DNA of 64,000 bases, taken from NCBI GenBank assembly GCA_027579435.1, contig JANBPK010000810.1:62001-126000 (forward strand), written 5' to 3'. This DNA is from Candolleomyces eurysporus (lineage: Eukaryota > Basidiomycota > Agaricomycetes > Agaricales > Psathyrellaceae). The stretch's first letter is position 1, and the number at the start of each line of letters is the position of its first letter. The notes beneath the pieces are model-generated. The model was not told the origin of the DNA and made no database searches. It saw only the letters and a program-made list of their open reading frames with translations. This document shows, in pieces, positions 47,746-59,954 of this stretch. The position numbers and the translations under genes are program-made.

Positions 47746-49744
47746 CGTGAGGACGGAGGCGGGTGGGGAGCGGGGAGCAGTGGGCTGTTCAGCTGAGAAA
47801 AACCATCATGGCTGGTCGTGTGCATTGTTTTATAGGGCGGGGAGAGAGAAGCCAGTCCCTTCTCCAGCAGCATTTGGATCTGCGAGACGTTCAAACGTTC
47901 GTCAAAATGGGCTTGGCATTTCGATATGAGTTCTCTTGGCACGGAGATGGCAGGCTGTGAACATTTGGGGCCAATCACATTGGTGCCTGGGCGAAGCGCC
48001 TAATTCCTGGTCTCGTGCCACGAATTGGCGGGAGGATCCCGGTAATGGACGTCTGCGGTAGAGATATCGTCCTCGAGGTGGTCGTCTTCTGACGATGCAC
48101 ACTCTGGCCATCGGCACACGAGCCAATTCTGCACAGTGATCGAGACCAACTGCAACAAACACAACTGTACAGCAACGGGATGCTCCAGAGGGAGACAGAT
48201 GGCGCAGGTTACGTAAGGTGGTGATGGAGACAAACGTGCACCTGTTGCATATGGATGGGAGAGTGACTGAGAGTGAGTACCCTTGCGATACATACAACGC
48301 AGCGGATACTAGCAGATACCGCCACCGCCGCCTGCTCAGTTCCTGTCAGACCTCTTTGATGGTGTGTTATCTGCACCACACTTCCCCTCGCACGAGCGTC
48401 GACTATGCAGCACGGAAACCCTTGCCCACCTTGTTCCTCGGTGCCTGGCATACGGATTCGGTAGAATTGAGTGTACAAGTCGCTTGGATTCCTTACTTCG
48501 GACTCGATGTGGTGCCCAAGCTGGAGAACACGTTCCATCGTAGTGCGGAGCCCAAGCCTCGGCTTGTCACAGTGGCGTACATACGGCCGATGGTGCTACA
48601 TTACCATGACCGCAGCCTAGTTTACCCTCGACCCACCGGCCATATGCTCGAGACAGAAAAATAGTGACCGTCCGATCCAGCCTCCATTCCGTAGCCTTCG
48701 GAATCGTAGCCACTTCACAAGCTTCACAGCGGCTCACATCGACCGAAAGGTTAAAAATCAGCGGAGGACCGGATCAGGGAACAAATTGAGGGAAGCTTCC
48801 ATCTCCGACAAACCGGTGATATGCCAAGAGACTGAGCAAGAGACAGTTGAAAGTCGCCATCCTCTGGATCTTCAAGGCCTGGCTGGATGCACCATATGAA
48901 CGTGAATTGGAGCAAGAACGTGGGCGAGATGAAAGTGGCCGCCGATAGTTGGCAGTGTCCGGTTGGCGAGACAACATACGCATCTCCAGTGTCCCGGCGA
49001 TTGGGAGAACGATCTCGTTCACCAGGACGCCATTGGCAGTGAGACTCGGAGTAATGTGGACTTTGGTTTCTAGTTATACCCAGGTGCGAGGAGACAATGT
49101 GCCCACGGATGTCGCCAAAGATATGTACTCAATTCCATGGACAGGGCGTGCAATTCCCGGAAATGCGCAAACAGTCCACGTCCGCCTCACGCGTCTCACG
49201 TCGGGCAGCCCCCAGCAGCTAGCTTCTACCGAGTAGCTGTGTGCGTTCTACAAATGTCCACAATCCAGCATCTACTATCGAGAGTGGTCGACATGATGGG
49301 AAGCTGCCTCCAAAGCTTAAAAGAAACTTGCTTCAGCGGGAGTAATATGAAGTGAAGGGAGAATGGATTCATGGCTCTGGTTTCAATACGCGAGCTCACC
49401 ATTGCCCGTCGATGCCCAGGACCTGGAGATGTTGGGAAGAAGCGGAACGGCCAGGCCTTCAAAACCTCAGCTTGTTCGCTTGACAGAAACCATCATCCGT
49501 GTGCTCCCACGGTGACCTTCTTGTATTTTCCCCTCCACCTCATCAGCGGCGTAGACCTCGACGCTGCCGGCGACGACGACGACGTCGAAAAGGAGCAGCC
49601 ACTGCGCTCTTTTGGAGTCGAGGAGCCTTCCCCTTCATATACCCTATTATCCCTTCCTTATTATTCGACCTTTCGTCGCTCCCCTAATCTCGACGTGTCG
49701 AGCACCATAACTCGCTGTCACCAGCTACAAAACCCAATACCAAT
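47746..49744. other. Shared upstream region of PHO89 and the Upa2-like gene
   Basis: This is the 2-kb divergent interval. No gene is supported in it. The last about 250 bp are pyrimidine-rich and probably hold the leader of the Upa2-like gene. Open frames at 48218-48664 and 49371-49799 look random, and the second overlaps the real start. Confidence 0.4.
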
Positions 49745-52700
49745 ATGGCGGCCCAGTCAGCACAAGCAGACGGTCCTAGACGCCACCCGCCGCGCCTGAA
49801 CATCATTAACCCCTCGATTTCCTACACCCAACAACAGGCCCAAGCGTTGTACTCCCCTGCTCTTCCGACCGCTATCCACACTGGCTTCGGCGGTGGATTC
49901 CCCCTCCAAACCCCCATGCAATCCTTCTTCCCTGGCCCAGGACAGCCACCACAAGCACCAGGACGCCCCCGGCATGGCCAAAACAGGGCCAGCATTTCCC
50001 ACTATCCGGGAGGGCAGTCCATCGTCACCCCCGTTGCAAGCCACTTCCCTCGACCCTCAATGATGTTGGGCAACGCGGTGCCACCGTCGCCCTTTACCGT
50101 TGGCCCAGGTGGACCTGGTCAACCAGTCGGCCCCATTAACCTGAACAACGGCCCTCCCCATGGGGGACTCCGACCTCACAGAAGACAAATGAGCATAGGT
50201 GGTCCACCCAAAGCCGTTCTCGGTGGTCCTCAGCGTAAGGTCAGCCCTAACCCGGCTGCGGCAGCGGCGACAGCCAACCTGCTCAAGAAGAAAATCAATG
50301 TCAACTTGCCAAAGGAAACGGAAGTAGTGGACGGTGAAGGTGACGACGGCGCAGAGAAGCAGAGCGACGAGCAGACCCAAGACCAAGCTCCCACCACCAA
50401 GAACCGTGTTCCGAAGGAATGGGCTCGCGTTCCCATCTCCATTGCTGAAGGGGAAGCTCGTATGAGCTCCTTTATGCCAATCCCTGATGAGGAGTTGGTC
50501 TCGAGGGAGCCTTTNCCCCCCTGAAGACTGGAGAGCGAGTCTACCGTTATCCATCGACGTGTTTTTGCCCGGAAAGGTTCGTACTTGGATTCGAACGCGT
50601 CTCTACTCTTGAACTCACATTGCTGTATAGGCAACTTGGGACGCCCTCAAGCAGCAAGTCATTGAAGCCAAACTCGAGAAACTCGGTGTCGAACCAGGTT
50701 CTGGTAGCAATGTTCCTCATATTTACGCGCCGCATGCGCGTGCTGCCTCGGTACGTGTATCGTTTTGCCGCATATATTTTGAACTACTCGCTTACTTCTA
50801 CTATTTCCAACCCTCTAGATATCATCTCCTGCCGACCCTGCCTTACTTCTATTCAAGCTGAACAAACTCCAGCAAGCCCAGACCGCTCAATCCCTGTCCC
50901 CCTCGGTCGCCAACTCCAACTCTCTCGCGCCTTCTCCTCAGCCACCTGTTGGACTATCTCCTCCACCCCAGAATCGCCGCCCTTCTCCATCCACCATTGG
51001 TCCCAATGGCCTGAATCGACACGCACATACCATGTCCCTCGCCCGGACGCCTTTCAATCCGTTTGGTCCTTTGGCAGATTTCGCAGACGACTTGGCCAGG
51101 CCTTTGTCGACTGTGTCCGACAGTGGCATCCCTGGATCATCTCCTCTCGCGGATGCAGCCACTGCTTCTCTCAGTGTACCAAGCTTGTCGAGACCAACCA
51201 GCCGACCAGACTTTGCCCGTGGGTTCGGTTTGGATATCCCAGAAGAAGCAGACGAAGAGGCAGAGTTAGACGAGCAAGAAAGGAGAGAGCACGAGCTGCG
51301 CTGGAAGAACCGTCAAGCCAACGACGAAGACGACCAGTCGGAAGTTGACAGGGAAACCGATAATGGGCACGCAGGAGACACCGAAGAAGACGATTACACT
51401 CGAGAGACTGGAGAGGATGGTGAAGAAGACATGGATCTGGACAACGAGACTGAAGCTCCACGGAGTCGAATCCATTCAAGACACGTGTCGAGGCTTTCTG
51501 CAGCCCTTTCTTTGCGTTCTGTGGGTGGCAACTTGAGCGCCATACTTGACTCGAGGAAAGAAGGCGATATCGATGAGATGGAAGCTGGTGATGATAGTCT
51601 CATGGGACGTGAAAGCAGCCCGCCGCCTGCGGGTAAAAGGAGACCACCTTTGCCTACTCTCTTCGGTCACGTTGTCCGCCCCAGCATATCTGCCAATCGC
51701 GAAGACTTGGAAGATGCCATTGCTGTGCAAGAATGGACTGGCTCAGAGGAAGAGGACGGTGGGTTGTCCCAAACTGACGATAGTGACGGTGACCAGGTGG
51801 GTTCTTTGTTCGTTCACTTTTTTCACGTAAATGACACGCTGACACCTCGTTTCTCTACCCTTCCCATATCTATATCCCGACGTTCTTCACACTTCTATTC
51901 GCCTTTGACATTTCCTGATCTGGATCTTCCCAACCCGATAAAATGCCACCCGACCATGATCACGACGCGATCGTAAAATATTGACGTACCATTGGCTATG
52001 AACACGTTGCACCGAACAACAGAGCCTTGGCGAATACTCAAATCCTTCGGACGAAGAGAGGGCACGACATCAGCGCGTGGAGAGGCGCATGCAAAGAAGG
52101 GCTGAGAAGGAAGACGCTAAGCGGAGAAAGTTGTTGTTGAAACAAAGACGTGCCGAGGGGAAGGAAGTGCAAGATCAAGATACCGAGCTCGCTGGTGGCA
52201 AGGCAAACGGAGAGGAATTGATTGTCGACCAACCTCGTCGAATCCCCAACTTCCCGCTTCCTCCCGACAGCAGTCTCCCCTTCTTGCCAGCTCAACTTGA
52301 ACAATATCCTCAGTTCCACCCGTCTGCATATCCCCAGGACGAAAATACAGATCGCGACGAGATTATATCCAACCCAAGTGAAGAGAATCTTTTGATGGGC
52401 AGACATGAATATCGATACCCAGCTCCTGTTGGTGGACAAGCACCTTACCCATCGCACCACTCGTCACATCATCATCCTTATCAGCAGCAGCCGCAGTTCC
52501 TTGGAATTACGCCTTCGGCCAGTCAAGTCGAATTCTACAACGGTGTCCCCCGTTCACCATCTGGATCAAGAGCCCCAATGCCCTTACCCACGATGAATTC
52601 CCATTCCCGGGGCCCATCGGACGGATTGTCGTATACAAGCCACGGGCATCACCAAGGCCAAGGATCCTTTGGACAGCAAGCATCTTCGCCGTATGGCCAT

Positions 52701-55700
52701 GGGTCACAGTATGCCCACGTTGCGCCCCCTCCTATGCCCGTACCCCATTATAATCATCAGCACGGGAACTCATTCGGCCATCATTCGTCCTCTTCCTATG
52801 GTCAAGCACCACCCGCATTCAATGTCGTACCTCAAGCGCCTCAGCCAGAGACCCCCACAGGAAACTCTGCCGCCCGACGAGACTCCCTCAANTCCCTTCG
52901 CCAAGCCTTTCGTCTTTGGCCATACACTCAATGCCAAAGCAGAACCATGGCAGCCTGGTAGCGCAATGCCGGCTGCTGCCGCATCATCCACACCGACATC
53001 TGCTTCTTCCCATTCACGCCTCCCATCTATGGGCAAACCCCTCAACGTCGCTGCACCCGAGTTCAAGCCCCTCAGCATCGCTGCACCCGAGTTCAAACCC
53101 CGCTCAGCGATCCCGACAGAGTCAGAGTTTACGTTCGCGATGCCCACAGCTGCGCCTGGATTCCCTGTCCCTGAGACTGAACCTGCGTTGGCGGTGTTGG
53201 CGGCTGCGTCCGTCGAAAGGGAGAAAGATTTGTACCAGGATGGGTCGCCGATCAAGAAGCAAGGGAGAGAGAAGAGGCCAAGATTGGGTTCGAAGCGCGA
53301 CTCACGAGATGAAGACGAGCAGGAGGTTGAGTTCATCGAAAAAGAGATTGCAGACGAGGCGGCTCGGGAACAACAGGAGGAAGAGGCAGAGGTTTCTCGC
53401 GTAGAGGAGGGTGATAGTATGACGTCGTTCAGGTTCCCTGCTGGCCCGTCCGTTGTGAGCCCCAAGATGATTCGGAAGGCTCATTCGCATCAGCCTCAGG
53501 CGATGGTGTCGAGTTTCGCGGCCGGAATACCTGTGTCGACTTCTGTGTCGATGGATGGACGAGCGGAGGATGTCAATGCTGATGGAGAGTCTGGAAGCGA
53601 GTTCGGTCTGGATGAGGTGGATAGCGAAGAGGAGGATAAGGAGAATAGGAGGGATACGCCTGTGCCTGTGTCTACTTCGGCATCCATGATGATGTCCAAG
53701 TCCTTCTCACCTGGACGGCAGACGGAGAACGACAGTATGGGTGACGAAACTCAGGAGACTACCAGGTCGCCCGCGAAACCATCCCAAGACGTGTCGGCCA
53801 TTACAAACGAGTCCGAATTCGACGATGACGAGAATGTTCAAGAGCTGATCATTCCCCCCACCCTTCCCAACACCAACCTCTCCGCTACATTCCCTACTTC
53901 AGCGACCACCAAAACATCGTTTGGACCCGTCAATCTTTCGCCTATCACAGCCGGTGGCAAACCTCGCCGTGCTCCAATTCCTCTCGACTTCAAGCACCCT
54001 ACCGCTACTGCACCTGCAGGCTTGTTCAAGGCACTCGTGCAGAATGTCGTGGCTCAAAACAACGCCAAAGATGGTATGTTTCTTCTTTTACCTTTTCTTC
54101 CAAATCGTGCTCACAGTCTATTGCGCATTCCTCAGCTGCCAATGCTGCCAATGCTGCTCCAAGTTCTGCGTTCAGCGACGATCGTACTCGAGCTGGTGTG
54201 CGCTCACGGATGAGCTCAAGGGAAATCTTCGAGATGCACCATATGAGCCGGCCATCGATGGACGACCTGAACGTTGCAAAGATCTCGGGCACTGGCATTT
54301 CCTCGTCGAGGTCTGCTGCCAACACTAGTGCTGCCAACAGGAGTATCCATCTCCCCAACTTTACTGGCACCGTCGCAAACCGAGGACGAAACGTCACAGA
54401 GCCTGGTCCCAGCTTGTCCAGAGACGAAGACGACGTGTTTGGTGCTCGCAATACCAACGCCAGCGGGAAGGGTGTTCACAGGCGCAGACGGAGCTCGCTA
54501 CCTGATCAGCTTCATGACGAGTCGGCATCTGAAACCGAGGAGAAGACGGAAGACTTTGACAGCGACGAGGAGAACCGCCACACCAGCTCGAGCATCAACG
54601 TGAACCCAAGCCACACCCTCCATATCTCGAATTCTGGACGGCGTATCCTTCATTCGCTGCCTATTTCCAGGAGTACAAGTCCTGAGGAGAGCTCGAGGAT
54701 GCAGCAGATGAGGAATGGCGGTCTCAGTCCTTCAGCTTCGGCAGTCCGTCCAAGGGATCTTACCAGTCGATTGGAGCTGCACGCCCTCTTTGAAGAGGTT
54801 CTTACGAGGGTTCTGGACGAGAGATTGGCCGAGTTCAAGCGTGACCTTACCACCGCGTCCGGCAACGGCGTCGCGTCTTCCGTCCCTGAAGCCATGCTGT
54901 CCGAAGTCATTTGCCTCTTCCGTGCCCAGTTGCAAGATTCAGCTGCGAAGAGCTTGGAAGACACCACGATGGAGGCAAGAGGCGAGATGGACATGCTCCT
55001 GATCAAGGATATGTTGGAGGAGAGTCAGCGAGAGGTTGTTGGAGTAGTGAAGAATGTCGTCGACGAGCACCTAAGGCAAGCCTTCACGGCTGTGCGCGAA
55101 GCAAGTGAAGGTGGACGAAGCTCCGAGATCATTGTCGGCGAGATGAGAGCGGTGGTTGAGAACGCTGCCACAAGAACTGTTCACGCCGTCGTCGAAACCG
55201 TCCGGGCTAGACATGACGCCGCCGTTGCCAGCCAGCAAAACGAGATCCTCCTCGACGAAATGGTAGCGACACTTACGCCTCTACTCCAAGGTCTACGAGC
55301 CGAGCCCATTGACTACGAGTTCTTGACGACCCAGTTGGCTCAAGCAGTCAAGCCACATATCTCGCAACTCATCGACCTGGCTTCGGATAAGCGGGAAACT
55401 GCAGGACTCATCATCGATGCACTTGTTCCTACCCTCGTCAACAGCCTCGTGCCAAGTCTGGTGCCCACCCTCACCCCCACACTCATCTCGAACTTGGCTC
55501 CTAGGCTGGTAGACGCGTTGGTGGATAGAATGAGGGCTGAAAGCGAAGAGACGAGATCGGGCATGGTCAGGGAAGTGAGGAAGGCTGTTGAAGGCGTGGA
55601 TGCCATCGAGATCCGGGAGCGTGTTGCGGACTTGGTTGTGGAGAGGTTGGATGCGAGATTGGACGCCCGTGATAAGAGCTTTATCCACGCTGTCAACTCC

Positions 55701-57656
55701 AGCGTCACCAACGTGGTGGAGAAGGTCTCTGAGCGACTGAACACGGAAGCGAATGCCGGGAAGCAGCAGGGTTTGTCAGAAGAGGACTTGAAGGGCGTTG
55801 AGCAGAGGGTTGTGCAGGGCGTGAAGGAGGCTGTTGCAAACACCAACCAGATCCCCGAGATCTTGCAGGACTTGTTCGGCAAGCTTGACGATGAGAAGAG
55901 GGCGTCCGATGCACGAGCACTGGAGTTGGAGGCTCGCAGCCAAGAGACCAACGCCAAGGTGTTGCAGGCAGTTGAGAGCGTCGCTGTGAAGGCTGTGTCA
56001 AAGGAGGAGATTAGCAAGCTTGAGAAAGCTATCTCTGACGCTAGCGCCGAAAGAGCTTCCGCCAACTCAGCTGCTTCCTCAGAACTCAAGGCTGCTCTTG
56101 ATGCCCTCGTCGCTGAAAACAAGGCTCTCGCTGAGAAGAACGCAGAGCTGGTGGCTTCACAGAATGCTATGGCCGCCAAGCTCGCTTCCCTCCCCGATAC
56201 ACTCAATTCGAGCATTGTGAACCTGCAGAACGGCATCGTAGAGCTGATAGTGTCGAGGGACGTACCAAAGAAGGATCTGGACGACCTGAAGAAACTGAAT
56301 TCCGAATACCAGGTTCAATTGACCAAGGCACGAGCTCAGCATGGCCAAGTTCGGGTGGAGAAGGACGTCATAGGCGAGAAATTGGCAGGCGTAGAATCCG
56401 AGAGGGACAGGTTGCGAGCCAAAGTCGCGGAGTTGGAGGACAGCAAGAAGCAAGAAGTCGCTGCTGTTGAAGCGAGGAAGACTGAGCTCGATGAGGCGCT
56501 TGCGAACGCTTTGGGCAGGCTACAGGCGTCAGATATTGCCACACAGACGCATCAGCAGAAGATCGCCGAGTTGGAGAAGATGGTCAAGGAGACTAATGCT
56601 GAGAAGGCTGCGCTCAAGACCAAGGCGGATGCTCTTGAGATTCGCGCTACGGTCGCCGACCGAGAGAAGGAGGCTGCGACGTCGATGCTTGAGACCGTTC
56701 GCGGAGAGCAATCGCAATGGGGAATGCTCCACCAGGCCACTGAGAAGATCGATATGCTCACCAAGTTGATCGGGGAAGCTGAAAGCGATGAGCTCAAGGA
56801 CCTTCGTCGGTACCAAGATAGAACCAAGAATCTCGAGAGCGATCATGCGGCCCTTCAGAAACGCTTCAAGGATCTCGAGACTAGAATGGCCAATAGCGAT
56901 AAAGTGACGGCGACTGCCAAAGCCAGTCTTTCTCAGGCTCAGCAACGGTCCTCGGAGTGGGAGAAAATGGCGAAGCAGTATGAAGGGGAATTAGAGATGG
57001 TCAAGACGAAATTAGATCACGCTGAGCAATCCTACAGCCAGCTCGACGCCGATCACTCTTCGCTCCAAATCCAATTCGAGGAACAAGGAGCCGACGCTAG
57101 GCTCAGCAAGGTAAGCTTTTCTGCAGAGTGGAGTACGAATTGTGAACTAACTTGCCGAAAGGATCGAGAGAACAGGTTGCGCGACCAAGTCAGTGCCCTG
57201 GAAGCCAAGGTTGTCTTATTGCAAGATGAGCTACTCAAGGCTAAGATGGGGTCTCGGATGGCGACGACGACATATCGCAGCACTACCAATGGCAGCACCA
57301 GCCACCCACCTCCCCGTCCCGACTCTCGTTCAAGTGTAAACACCGTCAACGGCAAAGACGATCGCCGAATTTCCTCCTATTCTCCAGCAAGCAACGCGGA
57401 CGCCCCTCCTCAGGCCAGCGTTCGGGATTCTATCCATGCGCCTACCAACTCGACTTCCGTTCCCAGGTATCCGAGTGGTGTGTCAGCCAGCATCCATGCA
57501 CCCAGGAGCCGATATCCCAACCTTGGACCCGTTTCAACACCCAAGACACCGTTGAGGAAGTCTGGGTATCCATCATACAGAGCCAGTGCACCCAGCCCTG
57601 CGCCGAGTGCGGTGAGTGCAGCGCCAACTCAGGGTGAGGATGGCTGGTGGGAGTAG
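49745..57656 (+). CDS. Upa2-like multi-PAM2 scaffold of endosomal mRNA transport
   Basis: Six exons (49745-50576, 50631-50750, 50819-51796, 52023-54073, 54136-57110, 57162-57656) give 2482 residues once the Ns at 50515 and 52892 are dropped; total length is then divisible by three. A long disordered Pro/Gly/Ser-rich N-terminal half contains four clustered PAM2-like motifs: LNPFAKPF (932), LNAKAEPW (945), LNVAAPEFKP (983) and LSIAAPEFKP (993). PAM2 binds the MLLE domain of poly(A)-binding protein. From about residue 1500 the protein is mainly amphipathic helix and coiled coil. It ends GEDGWWE, with GWW at 2479-2481. Several PAM2 motifs, a C-terminal coiled coil and a terminal GWW are the described layout of Ustilago Upa2, a core component of mRNA transport on endosomes. 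Orthology is inferred from this layout. Confidence 0.75.
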
Positions 57657-58897
57657 GTGTTTCGAAACAATATAGTCTTCTTCGTGATTCTTCGCCCACG
57701 CACATTATGAGTCTTGTTTCATTCATTCATCGCTTGTAATTTCGATTTTCTCGATTCTCTCNATTTTTTATCAATTTTTATCTCTCTATCTCTCCGTCGC
57801 TCTCTCTCCTCTCATACATCGTCTTTCTTTTGGCATTACCTACATATCGACATAATACCTACCTCTCTCTGCTATTCATTCTTCAATTCCATTCACCAAG
57901 TTCTATCTGTCGTGGTTGTTGGATTCTAGTCTGCCTCTCCCTCTTTATCTATCGGAATGTTATATGTTTTAGTGTATCCACGAGTATACCCTGTGCATGG
58001 AGCCGTCTATTTGGATATTAGAATCTGCATATTGTATATTCTGGATTGAATGACAAAGATTATCGATCTTCAATACTGCTGCTGTGCATCCTAGTTAAGT
58101 GTTAAGCACTCCGCGTGATGGACGTGTGGAATGGGGTACTAATAGGATAATAGGATCGATCTTACCCTTCACTCGTCTGAACTCCGTTTCGAGTGAAAAG
58201 TGACAAGGGACCCCGGATCGGTTAAAGTGATTCGGTGAATTGGTTAAGGCTGGACCTCCAAAGTTTTGACATTTCCAACGGCGAACCGGACATGAAAACC
58301 AATTCAATCCGTCCCGCACGGATCGACTAGATACACCATTTTCAGTGTACACAATCAGCGTCAAGTACGGTAAGTATTATTTGGTACCTATTGGATGCGA
58401 GTTAAACTTCCAGGAGTCCCGAGCCACGGCATGTGTGCACCCCATAATGCTTGTTGCTGTTGCGGTAAAGAGCATTCAATGCACAGCGCTAAGCAAGATA
58501 TGATCTAGAGGTAAAAACCCGGGTTGTAAGTGACATTCCATTCATTGTGATAGGGATCGAATCGGATATTCCTACAAAGAGCAGAGCACACATTGCGTTA
58601 AGCCGATGGCCGACGGGGTTGGGTAAACAAAGTAGCCATTCAAAACGCCTGTTGGAGGCGCCCTCGATTCGATTCCGTTTGGGTAAATGTCACCCTCGAA
58701 ACCAGATGGTGGACACTAGATGGCTGATAGCCTTCGCCTTTTTAAACCTTTGTCCCCTCGGCTTTAGGATTGCCAATAATATAGGAGGTCTGGCCCTGAG
58801 TCAATTTAGTGACCGATGAGGCAAATCACTAACTAGGCGGCGTTCGTAAACACGGGTACCAAGAGAGGGCTCAACCGTGTACCCACATTGGCATGGT
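57657..58897. other. Intergenic region, 3' flanks of convergent genes
   Basis: A CT-rich 3' flank of the Upa2-like gene (57720-57930) contains an ambiguous N at 57762. The rest shows no gene or clear repeat. Confidence 0.4.
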
Positions 58898-59290
58898 TCA
58901 TGAGTTTTGGTAGTACTGCCAGCCAACCCAGTTGGCGATGACGAAGTACGCTCCCGTAGGAATTAAGAACAGGACCAGGTACTTGTAATGGCTGTCCTGA
59001 GCCAGCACATCGAGAACCTGTGAATTCAACGTGGTTAGATTTTAGGAAGAAAAGAAAACAGCTCAGGCTCCCACCGGAAGACCCGTCTCGGGTAAGAAGG
59101 CACTAAAGAGAACTGCATAGCTCGCTACGAGAAAGAAGAGCACGCTGGATAATATGAGGATATTGCCTAGCATGACGTTGAAGCTGGCCTGGGAAACGGT
59201 TGCAGAGAGAAGGTCTCCACGCACATGAGGTAATGCAGTGGCCTGATTCATTGATTGCTCTGGTTGGCACCCAGACTGGGCGACCTGCAT
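58898..59290 (-). CDS. PIG-Y-like small membrane subunit (GPI anchor synthesis)
   Basis: Two exons (59290-59075 and 59017-58898) give 111 residues. The protein has two membrane segments, ILILSSVLFFLVASYAVLFS and YLVLFLIPTGAYFVIANWVG. They are joined by FLPETGLPVLDVLAQDSHYK, and a short tail WQYYQNS follows. A two-helix protein with a polar linker and a W-x-G-x-x-[YF] ending fits the PIG-Y family, a subunit of the ER enzyme that adds GlcNAc to phosphatidylinositol. An internal Met (MLGNILIL) could be the true start, because the first 40 residues look non-conserved. The family call rests on layout only. Confidence 0.55.
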
Positions 59291-59368
59291 AAACCATGCA
59301 GGCTTCAGTTGTTAGTTTCCCTCAACGACGACGACGACGACTGCGCCCGCCATCTGCCACCTGCTATT
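59291..59368. promoter_or_regulatory. Short divergent promoter, PIG-Y-like / coiled-coil gene
   Basis: Only 78 bp separate the two start codons, so the genes must share promoter sequence. A CGACGACGACGAC run lies at about 59326-59341. Confidence 0.4.
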
Positions 59369-59954
59369 ATGGACGGTAAACTCCAAGGCAACCAGCCCAG
59401 GTATTTATGTCTTTGAGCCCAAAGTCGGCCATGCAAAGCTGATGATAAGATGTCAGGATCTCGAGCTTTGAAGCACGACAGGAACCACAACAGGAAGCGG
59501 CTCAGGCCGATGAGACTCGTTCTATCGACGAGAGCTATGTCCAATCGACTGCTCCATCTTCCTTCAGGCGCTTCAACTATGTAGCACCGAGCCTGCCAGA
59601 CATCCCAACTTCGTCAGGTTTCGAAGACCTCGAACTGGCGATCACAAGCGTCTCAGGAGTCGCACCAACCGAACAGTGAGTGTCAGAGCTACATACGATT
59701 CCCAGCGCCTTTCTCATAACGTTATTATGATCGTATATTCTGTTTATAGGGAGGAAAAGGTCCATAAACGAGCATCCAGCGTGCTGAAGCTCGCAGAAGA
59801 GAACGAGAAGCTCAAAGCCGAGTTGAAAGCCATGACAGACCGCATAGAAGCCGCCGAAAGAGAAAAGCAGAGACACGAGATGAGAGCAGCCCGTTCAGCG
59901 CGTGCTGAACAACGAGAACAAGAGCAGCATATCATGGAGCCGCCTTCTTCCTAG
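59369..59954 (+). CDS. Small coiled-coil protein of unknown function
   Basis: Three exons (59369-59400, 59457-59675, 59750-59954) give 151 residues in consistent phase. The N-terminal half is Gln/Ala/Glu-rich and probably disordered (FEARQEPQQEAAQADE). It is followed by a short conserved-looking segment, FRRFNYVAPSLPDIPTSSGF. The C-terminal third is a charged heptad helix (KRASSVLKLAEENEKLKAEL, DRIEAAEREKQRHEMR) suited to a coiled coil. There is no signal peptide or membrane segment. I do not recognise the family. The layout would suit an adaptor or a subunit of a larger complex. Confidence 0.65.

Noticed and set aside
55340..56236. 298-codon open frame antisense to the Upa2-like gene
   Set aside because: Mirror of a coiled-coil coding region with biased codons; Ser/Ala/Leu-rich with no independent features.
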